A DNA stretch of 64,000 nt from contig CP004371.1 of assembly GCA_000597885.1 (NCBI GenBank), positions 682,001-746,000 of the forward strand, given 5' to 3'. This DNA comes from Flammeovirgaceae bacterium 311 (GTDB lineage: Bacteria > Bacteroidota > Bacteroidia > Cytophagales > Cyclobacteriaceae). Below, piece by piece: positions 26,993-34,980 of this stretch. Each line of letters starts with the position of its first letter. Position 1 is the first letter of the stretch. The position numbers and the translations under genes are program-made. The notes beneath the pieces are model-generated. The model was not told where the DNA came from and did not search any database. It saw only the letters and a program-made list of their open reading frames with translations.

Positions 26993-27625
26993 TTAATACT
27001 CCTCGTCTATCTCCAGTGCCTCCAGTATATCCGCCAGCTGATCAAAATCCTTAAAGCCGGCCCTGATTTCTTCTCCACCTTTTAGCGCCAGTCCCTTTAT
27101 AGGATATTGATCCAACAGACTGTTAATACCACTTGCCTCAAAACCAAAGTCTGCTACAAGCTGATATTTGGTACTAAGGCTTAACAAGCTGTCATACAAA
27201 TCATTATCAGGCACTATTTTATCTGTTGCTTCAACAAGAAAAAAAGAAACCTGTTGCTGAAAACTGCTCATTACCTGCTCCACTTCATCAGCTTTGCTGC
27301 TGGCGTTCACCTCTATTCTAAGGATAAGGGGCAGACCTGATTGTTGCAGCTCCTCCAGGTAGTCAGGCCTGTCTGTCTGCAGATAATCAACTGGATATTC
27401 CGGCAACAGACGTTTGATGGTTTCCGGATCTGCATCACTGAATTCTGCAACAAAGCTCACGCCTGCAACCCATTCAGTTATGTCCATGAACTTATGAGGT
27501 TCAATATAATGCAGAGTGCCGGGCTCAAGGTTAAATCCTAGCATGGCCACCCCCATGCCGGCACAGTAGCGGGCATCACTTAAATTATTTACCTGACTTA
27601 TTTTTACAAAAGTTCTAAGTGCCAT
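26993..27625 (-). CDS. TrpF-fold (phosphoribosylanthranilate isomerase-like) protein, probably inactive
   Basis: 210 aa from the ATG at 27625; the frame stays open upstream but the extra 65 residues are Cys-rich and not family-like. It aligns along its length with TrpF: VKISQVNNLSDARYCAGMG at the start and LALKGGEEIRAGFKDFDQL near the end. In TrpF the first motif is KICG with a catalytic Cys, but here it is KISQ with Ser10. The catalytic Asp strand appears as LVEATD, with Glu where Asp is expected. No other trp genes are near. It is probably a TrpF-derived protein with another job. It diverges from the thioredoxin gene. Confidence 0.75.
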   Translation of the reverse strand: MALRTFVKISQVNNLSDARYCAGMGVAMLGFNLEPGTLHYIEPHKFMDITEWVAGVSFVAEFSDADPETIKRLLPEYPVDYLQTDRPDYLEELQQSGLPLILRIEVNASSKADEVEQVMSSFQQQVSFFLVEATDKIVPDNDLYDSLLSLSTKYQLVADFGFEASGINSLLDQYPIKGLALKGGEEIRAGFKDFDQLADILEALEIDEEY

Positions 27626-27759
27626 AGTATCTGTAGGAATAGGTTGATTGTCTGAAAAATCGGTTGCAGAAGCAAAAATGCAACAATTTTTAAAAAGACC
27701 AACACAGGGGCAAACCTGATCAGTGACTAACTGTACTGGTCTTTGAATTATCCTTGATG

Positions 27760-27767
27760 TATATTTG
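27760..27767 (+). promoter_or_regulatory. -7 box of the thioredoxin operon
   Basis: TATATTTG, an exact TAnnTTTG match, 16 bp before the ATG at 27784, leaving a leader of about 10 bases. A TTTG element ends 14 bp upstream. Confidence 0.5.
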
Positions 27768-27783
27768 CAAAAAATTTTTGACC

Positions 27784-28098
27784 ATGGCTGTAGAACAAAT
27801 AACAGACGCTGATTTTGCACAAAAGCTCCAGAGCAACGAAAAAGTGGTGGTAAAATACTATGCTGACTGGTGTGGCAGCTGCCGCTTATTTACTCCTAAG
27901 TTTAAGCGCCTAAGTGGCGACGAACGTTTTGATGGCATAACATTTCTGGATGTGAATGCTGAAAAAAACCCCGATGCCCGCCACCTTGCCGGCGTAACCA
28001 GTCTGCCGTTTTTTGCTGTATTTAAAAATGGTGAATTGCTGGAAGGGGTTTGTACCAGCAAAGAAGAAATTGTAACAGAACTAATACAAAAGCTATGA
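27784..28098 (+). CDS. Thioredoxin family protein
   Basis: 104 aa from the ATG at 27784; the frame is open ten codons further up, but those lie over the promoter box. It is a thioredoxin fold with active site WCGSC (Cys30, Cys33), where standard thioredoxin has WCGPC, and cis-Pro region GVTSLPFFAVFKNG. It has no signal peptide, so it is a cytoplasmic disulfide reductase. Its last codons overlap the next start as ATGA, so it is co-translated with the 79-aa protein. Confidence 0.92.
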   Translation: MAVEQITDADFAQKLQSNEKVVVKYYADWCGSCRLFTPKFKRLSGDERFDGITFLDVNAEKNPDARHLAGVTSLPFFAVFKNGELLEGVCTSKEEIVTELIQKL

Positions 28099-28334
28099 AA
28101 ATACCTGCTATTAGAAAGCTGGTTGAAAACAACAGTCTTGAAGAACTAATGGCTGCCGAAGAAGCAATTGTGAATGAGGAATCGCCTGCTATTGAGGTAG
28201 AGGGCGAGGATGAGGGAGAAAAACTGACTCATGTCCTGGCAGCAGTCTTTATCCTGAATGAGATGGAAAAAGAGGTAGATTTCAAATCTGCACTACGGGA
28301 ATACACTCGCATGGTAAGAGAATCTATTTCCTGA
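28095..28334 (+). CDS. Small DUF6952-like protein
   Basis: 79 aa from the ATG at 28095, which overlaps the thioredoxin stop. It is acidic and helical (MKIPAIRKLVENNSLEELMA, then IEVEGEDEGEKLTHVLAAVF). It resembles the DUF6952 proteins found after thioredoxin genes in many Bacteroidota, as far as I recall. The function is unknown. The conserved pairing suggests a partner or regulator of that thioredoxin. Confidence 0.8.
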   Translation: MKIPAIRKLVENNSLEELMAAEEAIVNEESPAIEVEGEDEGEKLTHVLAAVFILNEMEKEVDFKSALREYTRMVRESIS

Positions 28335-28362
28335 AATTATTTAATGGTGTAAGATGTTAGCG

Positions 28363-28394
28363 AAAGGAAGAAGGTCTTTTGACTTTCTTCCTTT
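28363..28394 (+). terminator. Terminator after the thioredoxin operon
   Basis: AAAGGAAGAAGGTC pairs with GACTTTCTTCCTTT across a TTTT loop with one mismatch, 29 bp after the stop codon. The next promoter box starts immediately after it. Confidence 0.75.
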
Positions 28395-28402
28395 TATATT
28401 TG
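28395..28402 (+). promoter_or_regulatory. -7 box upstream of mnmA
   Basis: TATATTTG directly abutting the preceding terminator stem, 39 bp before the mnmA ATG. A TTTTG lies 13 bp upstream, inside the terminator loop. Confidence 0.45.
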
Positions 28403-28441
28403 TAAAAAGCAGGGCTGTGAACCCTGTGAAAACACAAAACA

Positions 28442-29563
28442 ATGAGTAACAAAGGTAGAGTATTAGTAGCCATGAGCGGTGGCATTGACAGTTCACTGGC
28501 TGCCGTGCTGTTGCACGAGCAAGGCTACGAAGTAATTGGCATGACCATGAAGACCTGGGACTATGCCTCTTCAGGATCTTCTAAAAAAGAAACAGGCTGC
28601 TGCAGCCTTGATTCTATCAACGACGCAAGGAATATTGCTGTTTCGCTTGGATTTCCGCACTATATCCTGGACATCCGCAATGAATTTGGCGATTATGTGA
28701 TCGATCATTTTACAGATGAATACCTGGCGGGACGTACACCCAACCCATGTGTACTGTGCAATACACACATTAAATGGGATGCACTGCTCCGCAGGGCAGA
28801 TAAATTAGGCTGTGATTTTATCGCTACCGGCCACTATGCTAAAATAAGGCAGGAGAACGGGCGGTACATCATCAGCAAGGGTATTGATACAACCAAAGAC
28901 CAGTCTTACGCGCTGTGGGGTGTATCGCAGGAGAGCTTAAGCCGCACCATACTTCCCCTTGGCAATCTTACCAAGGTACAGATCAGGGAAATGGCCCGCG
29001 AACGCGGTTTTATCGAACTGGTAAACAAATCGGAATCTTACGAAATATGCTTTGTTCCCGATAATGATTATCGCGGTTTCCTGAAGAGACGGGTGCCCGG
29101 GCTTGAGGAAGAAGTGAAGGGCGGCAATTATGTGCTGGAAGATGGTACGGTTGTAGGGCAGCATGAAGGCTATCCCTTCTATACCATCGGGCAGCGTAAA
29201 GGCTTGGGCGTAGCACTGGGATATCCGGTTTATGTTACCGAAATCAGAAAAGAAACCAACGAAGTAGTTTTAGGTACCTTTGATGAACTTAGCAGGGATG
29301 GTATGTATGTGCGTAACCTGATTTTAAGCAAATATACCGACCTGAATGGCCAAAGGCTTGATACTGTGACAAAAGTCCGATACAATGATGATGGCTCAGC
29401 TGCTGTAATTGAGCAGGCTGGCGATGTGATGAAAGTTTTCTTTGGCAAGGGAGTGAATGCAATTGCTCCCGGACAGGCAGCTGTTTTCTACGAAGGCGAT
29501 GACGTAGTAGGAGGTGGCTGGATTTGGAAAAGCTTTAGGCAAGCACATGAAAAAACAGCATAG
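28442..29563 (+). CDS. mnmA: tRNA-specific 2-thiouridylase
   Basis: 373 aa. The PP-loop ATP site is VAMSGGIDSSLAAVLL near residues 9-24. The catalytic Cys residues are in TPNPCVLCNTHIKW and SYEICFVPDNDY. A C-terminal beta-barrel binds tRNA (YTIGQRKGLGVALGYPVYVT region). It thiolates U34 of Lys, Glu and Gln tRNAs. It has its own promoter box. Its final 17 bp overlap the following lipoprotein gene in another frame. Confidence 0.96.
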   Translation: MSNKGRVLVAMSGGIDSSLAAVLLHEQGYEVIGMTMKTWDYASSGSSKKETGCCSLDSINDARNIAVSLGFPHYILDIRNEFGDYVIDHFTDEYLAGRTPNPCVLCNTHIKWDALLRRADKLGCDFIATGHYAKIRQENGRYIISKGIDTTKDQSYALWGVSQESLSRTILPLGNLTKVQIREMARERGFIELVNKSESYEICFVPDNDYRGFLKRRVPGLEEEVKGGNYVLEDGTVVGQHEGYPFYTIGQRKGLGVALGYPVYVTEIRKETNEVVLGTFDELSRDGMYVRNLILSKYTDLNGQRLDTVTKVRYNDDGSAAVIEQAGDVMKVFFGKGVNAIAPGQAAVFYEGDDVVGGGWIWKSFRQAHEKTA

Positions 29564-30266
29564 TTTATTGGTAGCAGGGGTGCTAAGCACCCTTTTGCTA
29601 CTTTTTACAGCCTGCGAACGCAACCATGAGCCGGATTTGAACAGGGTTGGCTGGGCTTATTATCCATTGTCGTTAGGGCAGTTTCATTTATACGATGTTT
29701 ATCGCATCAATTATAATTTTGCTGCAGAAAACGATACCCTTACTTACGAGCTTAAAGAACTCGTTGCAGATTATTTTATTAACCAGAAAAAGGATACAGT
29801 ATACATTTTACAGCGTTTGCAGCGTTCTAATGCTGATGCGCCCTGGAAGACAGACTCTACTTACCTGGTGCAGCGCACCCCTCACTGGCTTGAATTAACG
29901 GTGAACAACCGGGCGGTAATACCGCTCATGTTTCCGGTATCGGAAGGACTTACCTGGAATTCAAATTTAAGGAATGCCGCGCGGGCCGATAGTTTTGAAA
30001 TTATGAATTTAGGCCAGCCCTATGAATTTGAAAACCTATCGTACCCCAACACGCTTATGGTAGAGCAGGCAGACCTGGTGAACACACTGGTGCAAAACGA
30101 CGAAAGGCATGAAGTATATGCCTATGATATAGGACTGGTTTATAAATATGTTAACTACCTGAACTACTGTACCAGGCCTGATCAGGATTGTTACGGTAAA
30201 GAAATTATCACCTCTGGTTTATACCTGGAGATGAAACTCAAAGAGCACGGTATAGAACCTTTATGA
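29547..30266 (+). CDS. Hypothetical lipoprotein
   Basis: 239 aa from the ATG at 29547. The first residues (MKKQHSLLVAGVLSTLLLLF then TACERN) form a lipoprotein signal with a lipobox ending at Cys. The mature part has beta-strand-rich, Tyr-rich sequence with no family I recognise (GWAYYPLSLGQFHLYDVYRI is typical). It overlaps mnmA by 17 bp at the start and the S8 protease by 4 bp (ATGA) at the end, so it is translated as part of this run. It may be related to the protease, but nothing shows how. Confidence 0.8.
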   Translation: MKKQHSLLVAGVLSTLLLLFTACERNHEPDLNRVGWAYYPLSLGQFHLYDVYRINYNFAAENDTLTYELKELVADYFINQKKDTVYILQRLQRSNADAPWKTDSTYLVQRTPHWLELTVNNRAVIPLMFPVSEGLTWNSNLRNAARADSFEIMNLGQPYEFENLSYPNTLMVEQADLVNTLVQNDERHEVYAYDIGLVYKYVNYLNYCTRPDQDCYGKEIITSGLYLEMKLKEHGIEPL

Positions 30267-31846
30267 AAAAACTGCTATTCCTTTTTTTGTTCTTAAGTCA
30301 TGCAGGCTGGTCGCAGGAGATTAACCGCTACATGGTTTTTTTTACAGACAAGGATGGAAGCAGCTACAGTATCACAAAGCCCGAGGAATTTTTAACCTCC
30401 CGTGCCATCAGCAGGCGTATCAGCCAAAATATAGCACTTACCCAGCTGGACCTTCCGGTAAGCGTACAGTATGTGCAGCAGGTACAGGAATTTGGCATTC
30501 CTGTTTATTTCCGTTCCCGCTGGATGAACGCCGTGCTGGTAGAGGACAGTCCCGATAAAGTGAAACTCCTGAGCAGCCTGCCCTTTGTAGAACGGATTGA
30601 ATATGTTGCCCCGGGTAAACGACTGGGAGCCAGAAGGTACAGTACCCATCAAAAGGAGGACGAACCCATTACCCAGCATGAGCTGCTGGGGGTAACAGAA
30701 ATGCATGCACATGGTTTTACTGGTAAAGGTAAAATGATTGCAGTGCTGGATGACGGATTCAGAGGTGTAAATACAGGCCACAGGTTCGATCACCTGTACC
30801 GGAACAACCAGTTGCCCCATAGCCGCGATTTTGTTGGTAACAATCCCGATGTGTATCAGTATGATGATCACGGCACCAAAGCTCTTTCCACCATAGCCGT
30901 TGTTGATTCAGGCACCTTTATAGGAGTGGCCCCGGATGCAACTTTTCTCTTAGCGGTAACCGAAGATGTTAGTTCAGAATACATTATAGAAGAATACAAC
31001 TGGCTGTTTGCTGCAGAATGGGCAGATAGCCTGGGTGCAGATATCATCAGCTCTTCCCTGGGCTATTATACTTTTAATGATCCTGCCATGAACCACCGCT
31101 ACAGCGATTTGGATGGCAAAACCACTGTTGCAGCGAGGGCAGCAAACTGGGCTACCCAGCGAGGCATGCTGGTGGTGGTGAGCGCCGGCAACAGCCGGGG
31201 TAGCAGCTGGGGTAAAATCAGCACTCCGGCAGATGCCGACCAGATCCTTTCTGTTGGGGCAGTGAACAACGGGGGGGAGATCACCTATTTCTCTTCTCCG
31301 GGACCTACTGCTGATGGCCGTATTAAGCCCGATGTTGTTGCCATGGGACTGGGTACTACCGTTGTAAACGCTGCGGGCAACTATCAGCGCAGTAACGGCA
31401 CTTCTTTTTCAGGTCCGCAAATTGCTGGTCTGGCCGCTGGTGTCTGGCAGGCTTTTCCCTATTTAACCAATCTGCAGCTAAGGGAAGCCATTATCAAATC
31501 GGCAAATCTGTTTGCTACACCTGATAATGATTATGGCTACGGCCTGCCGCATTTCAGTACTATCCTGGAGCTAAGTTCTTCTTTAGAGGCAGAGGAAATA
31601 TTTATTTTCCCCAATCCTGTACACCAGTTCCAGCATGTACTGCAGATCAACAGAAAATTCCCCTCCCTTAAACCTGTGCAGATCAATATTTTAGATGTTA
31701 CCGGCAGGTTGGTAAGCCAGCAGCAGCTAAGGGCTGTAAAATCTGGCACCTGGGAGGCAGATGTTTATAATTTGCCAACCGGCATGTATCATTTGCAGGT
31801 AATCTATGATAAGGGCCACAGTATGCATAAGTTTCTGCGTTTGTAG
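30263..31846 (+). CDS. Secreted S8 (subtilisin-like) protease with T9SS sorting domain
   Basis: 527 aa with a signal peptide (MKKLLFLFLFLSHAGWSQ). An inhibitor-like propeptide (residues about 20-110) precedes the subtilase domain. The catalytic Asp is in GKMIAVLDDGF, His in YDDHGTKALSTIA and Ser in NGTSFSGPQIAGLAAG. The last 80 residues (IFIFPNPVHQFQHVL, ILDVTGRLVSQQQL, LPTGMYHLQVI) form a type A T9SS C-terminal sorting domain, so the enzyme is exported across the outer membrane by the type IX system. The stop codon supplies part of the rpe promoter region. Confidence 0.93.
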   Translation: MKKLLFLFLFLSHAGWSQEINRYMVFFTDKDGSSYSITKPEEFLTSRAISRRISQNIALTQLDLPVSVQYVQQVQEFGIPVYFRSRWMNAVLVEDSPDKVKLLSSLPFVERIEYVAPGKRLGARRYSTHQKEDEPITQHELLGVTEMHAHGFTGKGKMIAVLDDGFRGVNTGHRFDHLYRNNQLPHSRDFVGNNPDVYQYDDHGTKALSTIAVVDSGTFIGVAPDATFLLAVTEDVSSEYIIEEYNWLFAAEWADSLGADIISSSLGYYTFNDPAMNHRYSDLDGKTTVAARAANWATQRGMLVVVSAGNSRGSSWGKISTPADADQILSVGAVNNGGEITYFSSPGPTADGRIKPDVVAMGLGTTVVNAAGNYQRSNGTSFSGPQIAGLAAGVWQAFPYLTNLQLREAIIKSANLFATPDNDYGYGLPHFSTILELSSSLEAEEIFIFPNPVHQFQHVLQINRKFPSLKPVQINILDVTGRLVSQQQLRAVKSGTWEADVYNLPTGMYHLQVIYDKGHSMHKFLRL

Positions 31847-31861
31847 GCATCTGATTTTCTT

Positions 31862-31869
31862 TATATTTG
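31862..31869 (+). promoter_or_regulatory. -7 box immediately before rpe
   Basis: TATATTTG with a TTG 18 bp upstream, a good match to the published Flavobacterium-type spacing of 17-23. It ends 4 bp before the rpe ATG, so transcription would begin at or very near the start codon. Confidence 0.5.
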
Positions 31870-31873
31870 TGGC

Positions 31874-32548
31874 ATGATAAAGCCTTTAGTCGCTCCCTCA
31901 ATCCTGGCATCTGACTTTGCCAACCTTCAGAAAGAAATAGAAATGCTCAACCGGAGCCAGGCAGACTGGATACATGTAGATATCATGGATGGTCGCTTTG
32001 TGCCTAATATTTCTTTTGGCTTGCCCGTATGCGAAGCGGTGAACAGGCATGCCCAAAAGCCGCTGGATGTGCACCTGATGATTGTGGAGCCCGAGAAGTA
32101 CCTGGAGGCTTTTAAAAAAGCCGGAGCACATGTGCTCACCGTTCACATAGAGGCCTGCCAGCACCTGCACCGTACCCTGCAGCAGATAAAAAGTATGGGT
32201 TGTAAAGCAGGTGTTGCTTTAAATCCGCATACACCCGCTCATTTGCTTACAGATGTTATTCATGATATAGATGTTGTCTGTATCATGTCTGTTAACCCTG
32301 GTTTTGGCGGTCAATCATTTATTGAGCATACTTATAGCAAGGTAGCAGCACTTAAGGCACTGATCCTGGAGCGGCAGTCCGGAGCGCTCATTGAAATAGA
32401 CGGTGGTGTGTCAGAAAAAAATGCTGCTGCACTTTTAGAGGCAGGTGCAGATGTGCTGGTGGCCGGCAGCTTTGTATTCAGTGCCTCAGATCCTGTTGCA
32501 ACAATAGCATCCTTAAAAAACATTCAGTCTGAAAAAAGCACCCGTTGA
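31874..32548 (+). CDS. rpe: Ribulose-phosphate 3-epimerase
   Basis: 224-aa TIM-barrel enzyme of the pentose phosphate pathway. The motifs are all present: VAPSILASDFANL at the N-terminus, the metal-binding HVDIMDGRFVPN, LDVHLMIVEP, VCIMSVNPGFGGQSF and the final EIDGGV and DVLVAGSFVF phosphate-binding loops. The stop overlaps the TTG start of the following receptor gene (TTGA). Confidence 0.97.
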   Translation: MIKPLVAPSILASDFANLQKEIEMLNRSQADWIHVDIMDGRFVPNISFGLPVCEAVNRHAQKPLDVHLMIVEPEKYLEAFKKAGAHVLTVHIEACQHLHRTLQQIKSMGCKAGVALNPHTPAHLLTDVIHDIDVVCIMSVNPGFGGQSFIEHTYSKVAALKALILERQSGALIEIDGGVSEKNAAALLEAGADVLVAGSFVFSASDPVATIASLKNIQSEKSTR

Positions 32549-34944
32549 AGCATTACTACTACGGCTGTCTTTTACTGCTGATGCTCCTGTCTTCAGCTTC
32601 TCTTCAGGCGCAAAATGCGCTTTTGAGGGGATGGGTCCGTGCCCGTGAAGGCGGACCTCTTGCTGGTGCCAGCATCCAGGTGATTGGTAAATCCAGCGGC
32701 ACCTCTGCCGATAGCCTGGGCTATTTCTCCATAAGCCTGCCAGCAAATGATAGCCTTAGAATTCGCATCAGCCATATAGGCTACCGCAGCCACTTTGAAA
32801 ATTTGGTACTCAGAGCAGGAGAGGAGCGTGTAGCAGAATATAGCCTGCAGACTTATGCTGATGAATTAAGGGCCGTAGAAGTAACATCTGCTGCTGATGA
32901 GCCAGATCGGGAAGTGGCCGGCTTAACCCGCCTGAAGCCGCAGCAGCTGGAGCATATACCCACTGCCTTTGGCGATTTTTCAGATATTCTTCAGACCCTG
33001 CCGGGAGTGGTGAGTACCAATGAATTATCTACTGCCTATGCTGTGAGGGGTGGTAATTTTGATGAAAACCTGGTATATGTAAATGGTATACCCATTTACC
33101 GGCCGTTTTTAAGCAGATCAGGCCAGCAGGAGGGTCTTAGCTTTGTTAATCCGCAGATGGTTTCCTCTATCAGATTTTCTGCTGGTGGCTGGCAACCTAA
33201 GTGGGGCGATAAATTAAGTTCTGTCCTTGATATCACCTATAAAGAACCAGATTCAGTAACCGGAAGTATCACTGCCAGCCTTTTAGGAGGTTCTTTCGAA
33301 ACAGAGGGAGTAACAAAAGGAGGTAAGCTGAAATGGGTGGCTTCTGGGCGGCATAAAAGTGCACGCTATCTTCTTGGCACCCTAGATACGGAAGGTGAAT
33401 ACCTGCCACGCTTCAGCGATCTGCAGACTTTTATCACTTATAACCCCAGTAAGCAGCACAGCCTGAATCTGCTCCTCAGCTATGCCCGTAACCGCTATGA
33501 GGTAATTCCGCAAACAAGGGAAACTAACTTTGGCACCCTGCAGCAGGCCTTTCGGTTAACTGTGGGTTTCGAGGGCAAAGAGCTCCTGAGCTACGATACC
33601 TGGCAAAATGCCATCAAATGGTCTTCAAAATGGTCGGACCGGCTGCAGACCGACTGGATTGCCTCCTGGCTTTACACCCGGGAGCGGGAGTATGCAGAAG
33701 TAGAAGGCGCTTATTACCTCTGTAATGTCGATAAAAACACCAGTTCCGCTTCCTTCGACGAATGTATTACAGTTTTGGGCTTTGGTACCAACTACATAAA
33801 CATCCGTAACCGGCTGGAGGCACAGGTATACAACCTGCAAAACCGCAGCTACTGGCGGTGGAATAGTGGGAACAAGATGGAATGGGGACTGCAGCTGGGA
33901 CTGGAGCATATGCAGGACCAGCTGCAGGAATGGGAGTTTATAGATTCTGCCGGTTTTGTGCAGGTGCGCGACAGCAGGCTCATAGATAATACGCTTGACC
34001 TCAGCAGCAAACGATTTGAGGGCTACTGGCAAAACAGCTCTTCCTGGGGAGGCGACCGGCACACCCTTACATACGGCTTGCGTTCTCACTTCTGGAGTAT
34101 TAACCAACAATGGCTCTGGAGTCCGCGTCTGCAGTATGCCTACAGGCCTCCCTGGATTACCGATGTGGTCTTCAGTACGGCTGCCGGTATATACCACCAG
34201 CCACCCCTGTATCGTGAACTGCGCACCTATAGCGGCAATATTAACCTGGAAGTAAGGGCGCAATCTGCACTTCATCTGCTGGCCGGGGCTGATCTTAATT
34301 TCTTGATGTGGAACCGGCTCTTTAACCTGGTGGGAGAGGGCTATTATAAGAAATTCTGGAATGTTAATGCCTATGACATTGAAAACGTACGCATTCGTTA
34401 TTTTTCTAATAATGAATCTGAAGCCTGGGCTACCGGTGCAGATTTCAGAATAAGTGGAGAATTTATTCCCGGAGCCGAATCCTGGTTCAGCCTGGGCTTG
34501 CTCACTACACAGGAAGATGTACCCGGTGATGATAAAGGTTTTATCAGAAGGCCTACAGACCAGCGTTTAAATGTTGGCATCTTTTTTCAGGATCACATCC
34601 CAAACGACCCCAGCATCAGGGCTTACCTGAAACTGCTCTATGCCAGTGGCCTGCCCTTTGGTCCGCCCGACAGAATAGAGTTCAGAAATACCTTTTCAGC
34701 GCCGGCTTATCACAGGGTAGATATAGGTCTTTCTAAAATCATAAATTTTAGGCGCCCGGAATTTGCAGTTCGCAGCTTGTGGCTGGGTGTGGAAATACTC
34801 AACCTGTTTGGCAATAACAATGTGATCAGCTACTCCTGGATCAGAGATTTTGGCAACCGCCAGTATGCTGTGCCAAATACCCTTACTTCCCGCTTCTTCA
34901 ATGTAAAGCTGGTAGCCCAGTTCAACAAAAAAGCTGCCCTGTAA
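32545..34944 (+). CDS. TonB-dependent receptor with carboxypeptidase-like N-domain
   Basis: 799 aa, starting at a TTG (32545) that overlaps the rpe stop. Signal peptide (HYYYGCLLLLMLLSSASLQA) is followed by a CarboxypepD_reg beta domain (ALLRGWVRAREGGPLAGASI, about 25-110). Next comes the plug (FGDFSDILQTLPGVVSTNEL then AYAVRGGNFDENLVYVNG), and a C-terminal beta-barrel of about 550 residues. The substrate cannot be told. The last codons (AAL) lie in a terminator that serves the convergent baeRF gene. Confidence 0.93.
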   Translation: MKHYYYGCLLLLMLLSSASLQAQNALLRGWVRAREGGPLAGASIQVIGKSSGTSADSLGYFSISLPANDSLRIRISHIGYRSHFENLVLRAGEERVAEYSLQTYADELRAVEVTSAADEPDREVAGLTRLKPQQLEHIPTAFGDFSDILQTLPGVVSTNELSTAYAVRGGNFDENLVYVNGIPIYRPFLSRSGQQEGLSFVNPQMVSSIRFSAGGWQPKWGDKLSSVLDITYKEPDSVTGSITASLLGGSFETEGVTKGGKLKWVASGRHKSARYLLGTLDTEGEYLPRFSDLQTFITYNPSKQHSLNLLLSYARNRYEVIPQTRETNFGTLQQAFRLTVGFEGKELLSYDTWQNAIKWSSKWSDRLQTDWIASWLYTREREYAEVEGAYYLCNVDKNTSSASFDECITVLGFGTNYINIRNRLEAQVYNLQNRSYWRWNSGNKMEWGLQLGLEHMQDQLQEWEFIDSAGFVQVRDSRLIDNTLDLSSKRFEGYWQNSSSWGGDRHTLTYGLRSHFWSINQQWLWSPRLQYAYRPPWITDVVFSTAAGIYHQPPLYRELRTYSGNINLEVRAQSALHLLAGADLNFLMWNRLFNLVGEGYYKKFWNVNAYDIENVRIRYFSNNESEAWATGADFRISGEFIPGAESWFSLGLLTTQEDVPGDDKGFIRRPTDQRLNVGIFFQDHIPNDPSIRAYLKLLYASGLPFGPPDRIEFRNTFSAPAYHRVDIGLSKIINFRRPEFAVRSLWLGVEILNLFGNNNVISYSWIRDFGNRQYAVPNTLTSRFFNVKLVAQFNKKAAL

Positions 34945-34954
34945 AAGGGCAGCT
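34925..34954 (-). terminator. Terminator for the baeRF gene embedded in the receptor's 3' end
   Basis: AGCTGCCCT (34932-34940) and AGGGCAGCT (34946-34954) form a perfect 9-bp stem around a 5-base loop. Read leftward the stem is followed by TTTTTTG, a good U-tract. The receptor's stop codon lies in the loop, so one sequence encodes the receptor C-terminus and ends leftward transcription. Confidence 0.8.
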
Positions 34955-34980
34955 CCTATAACTATGTATTTAGTTGTTGA

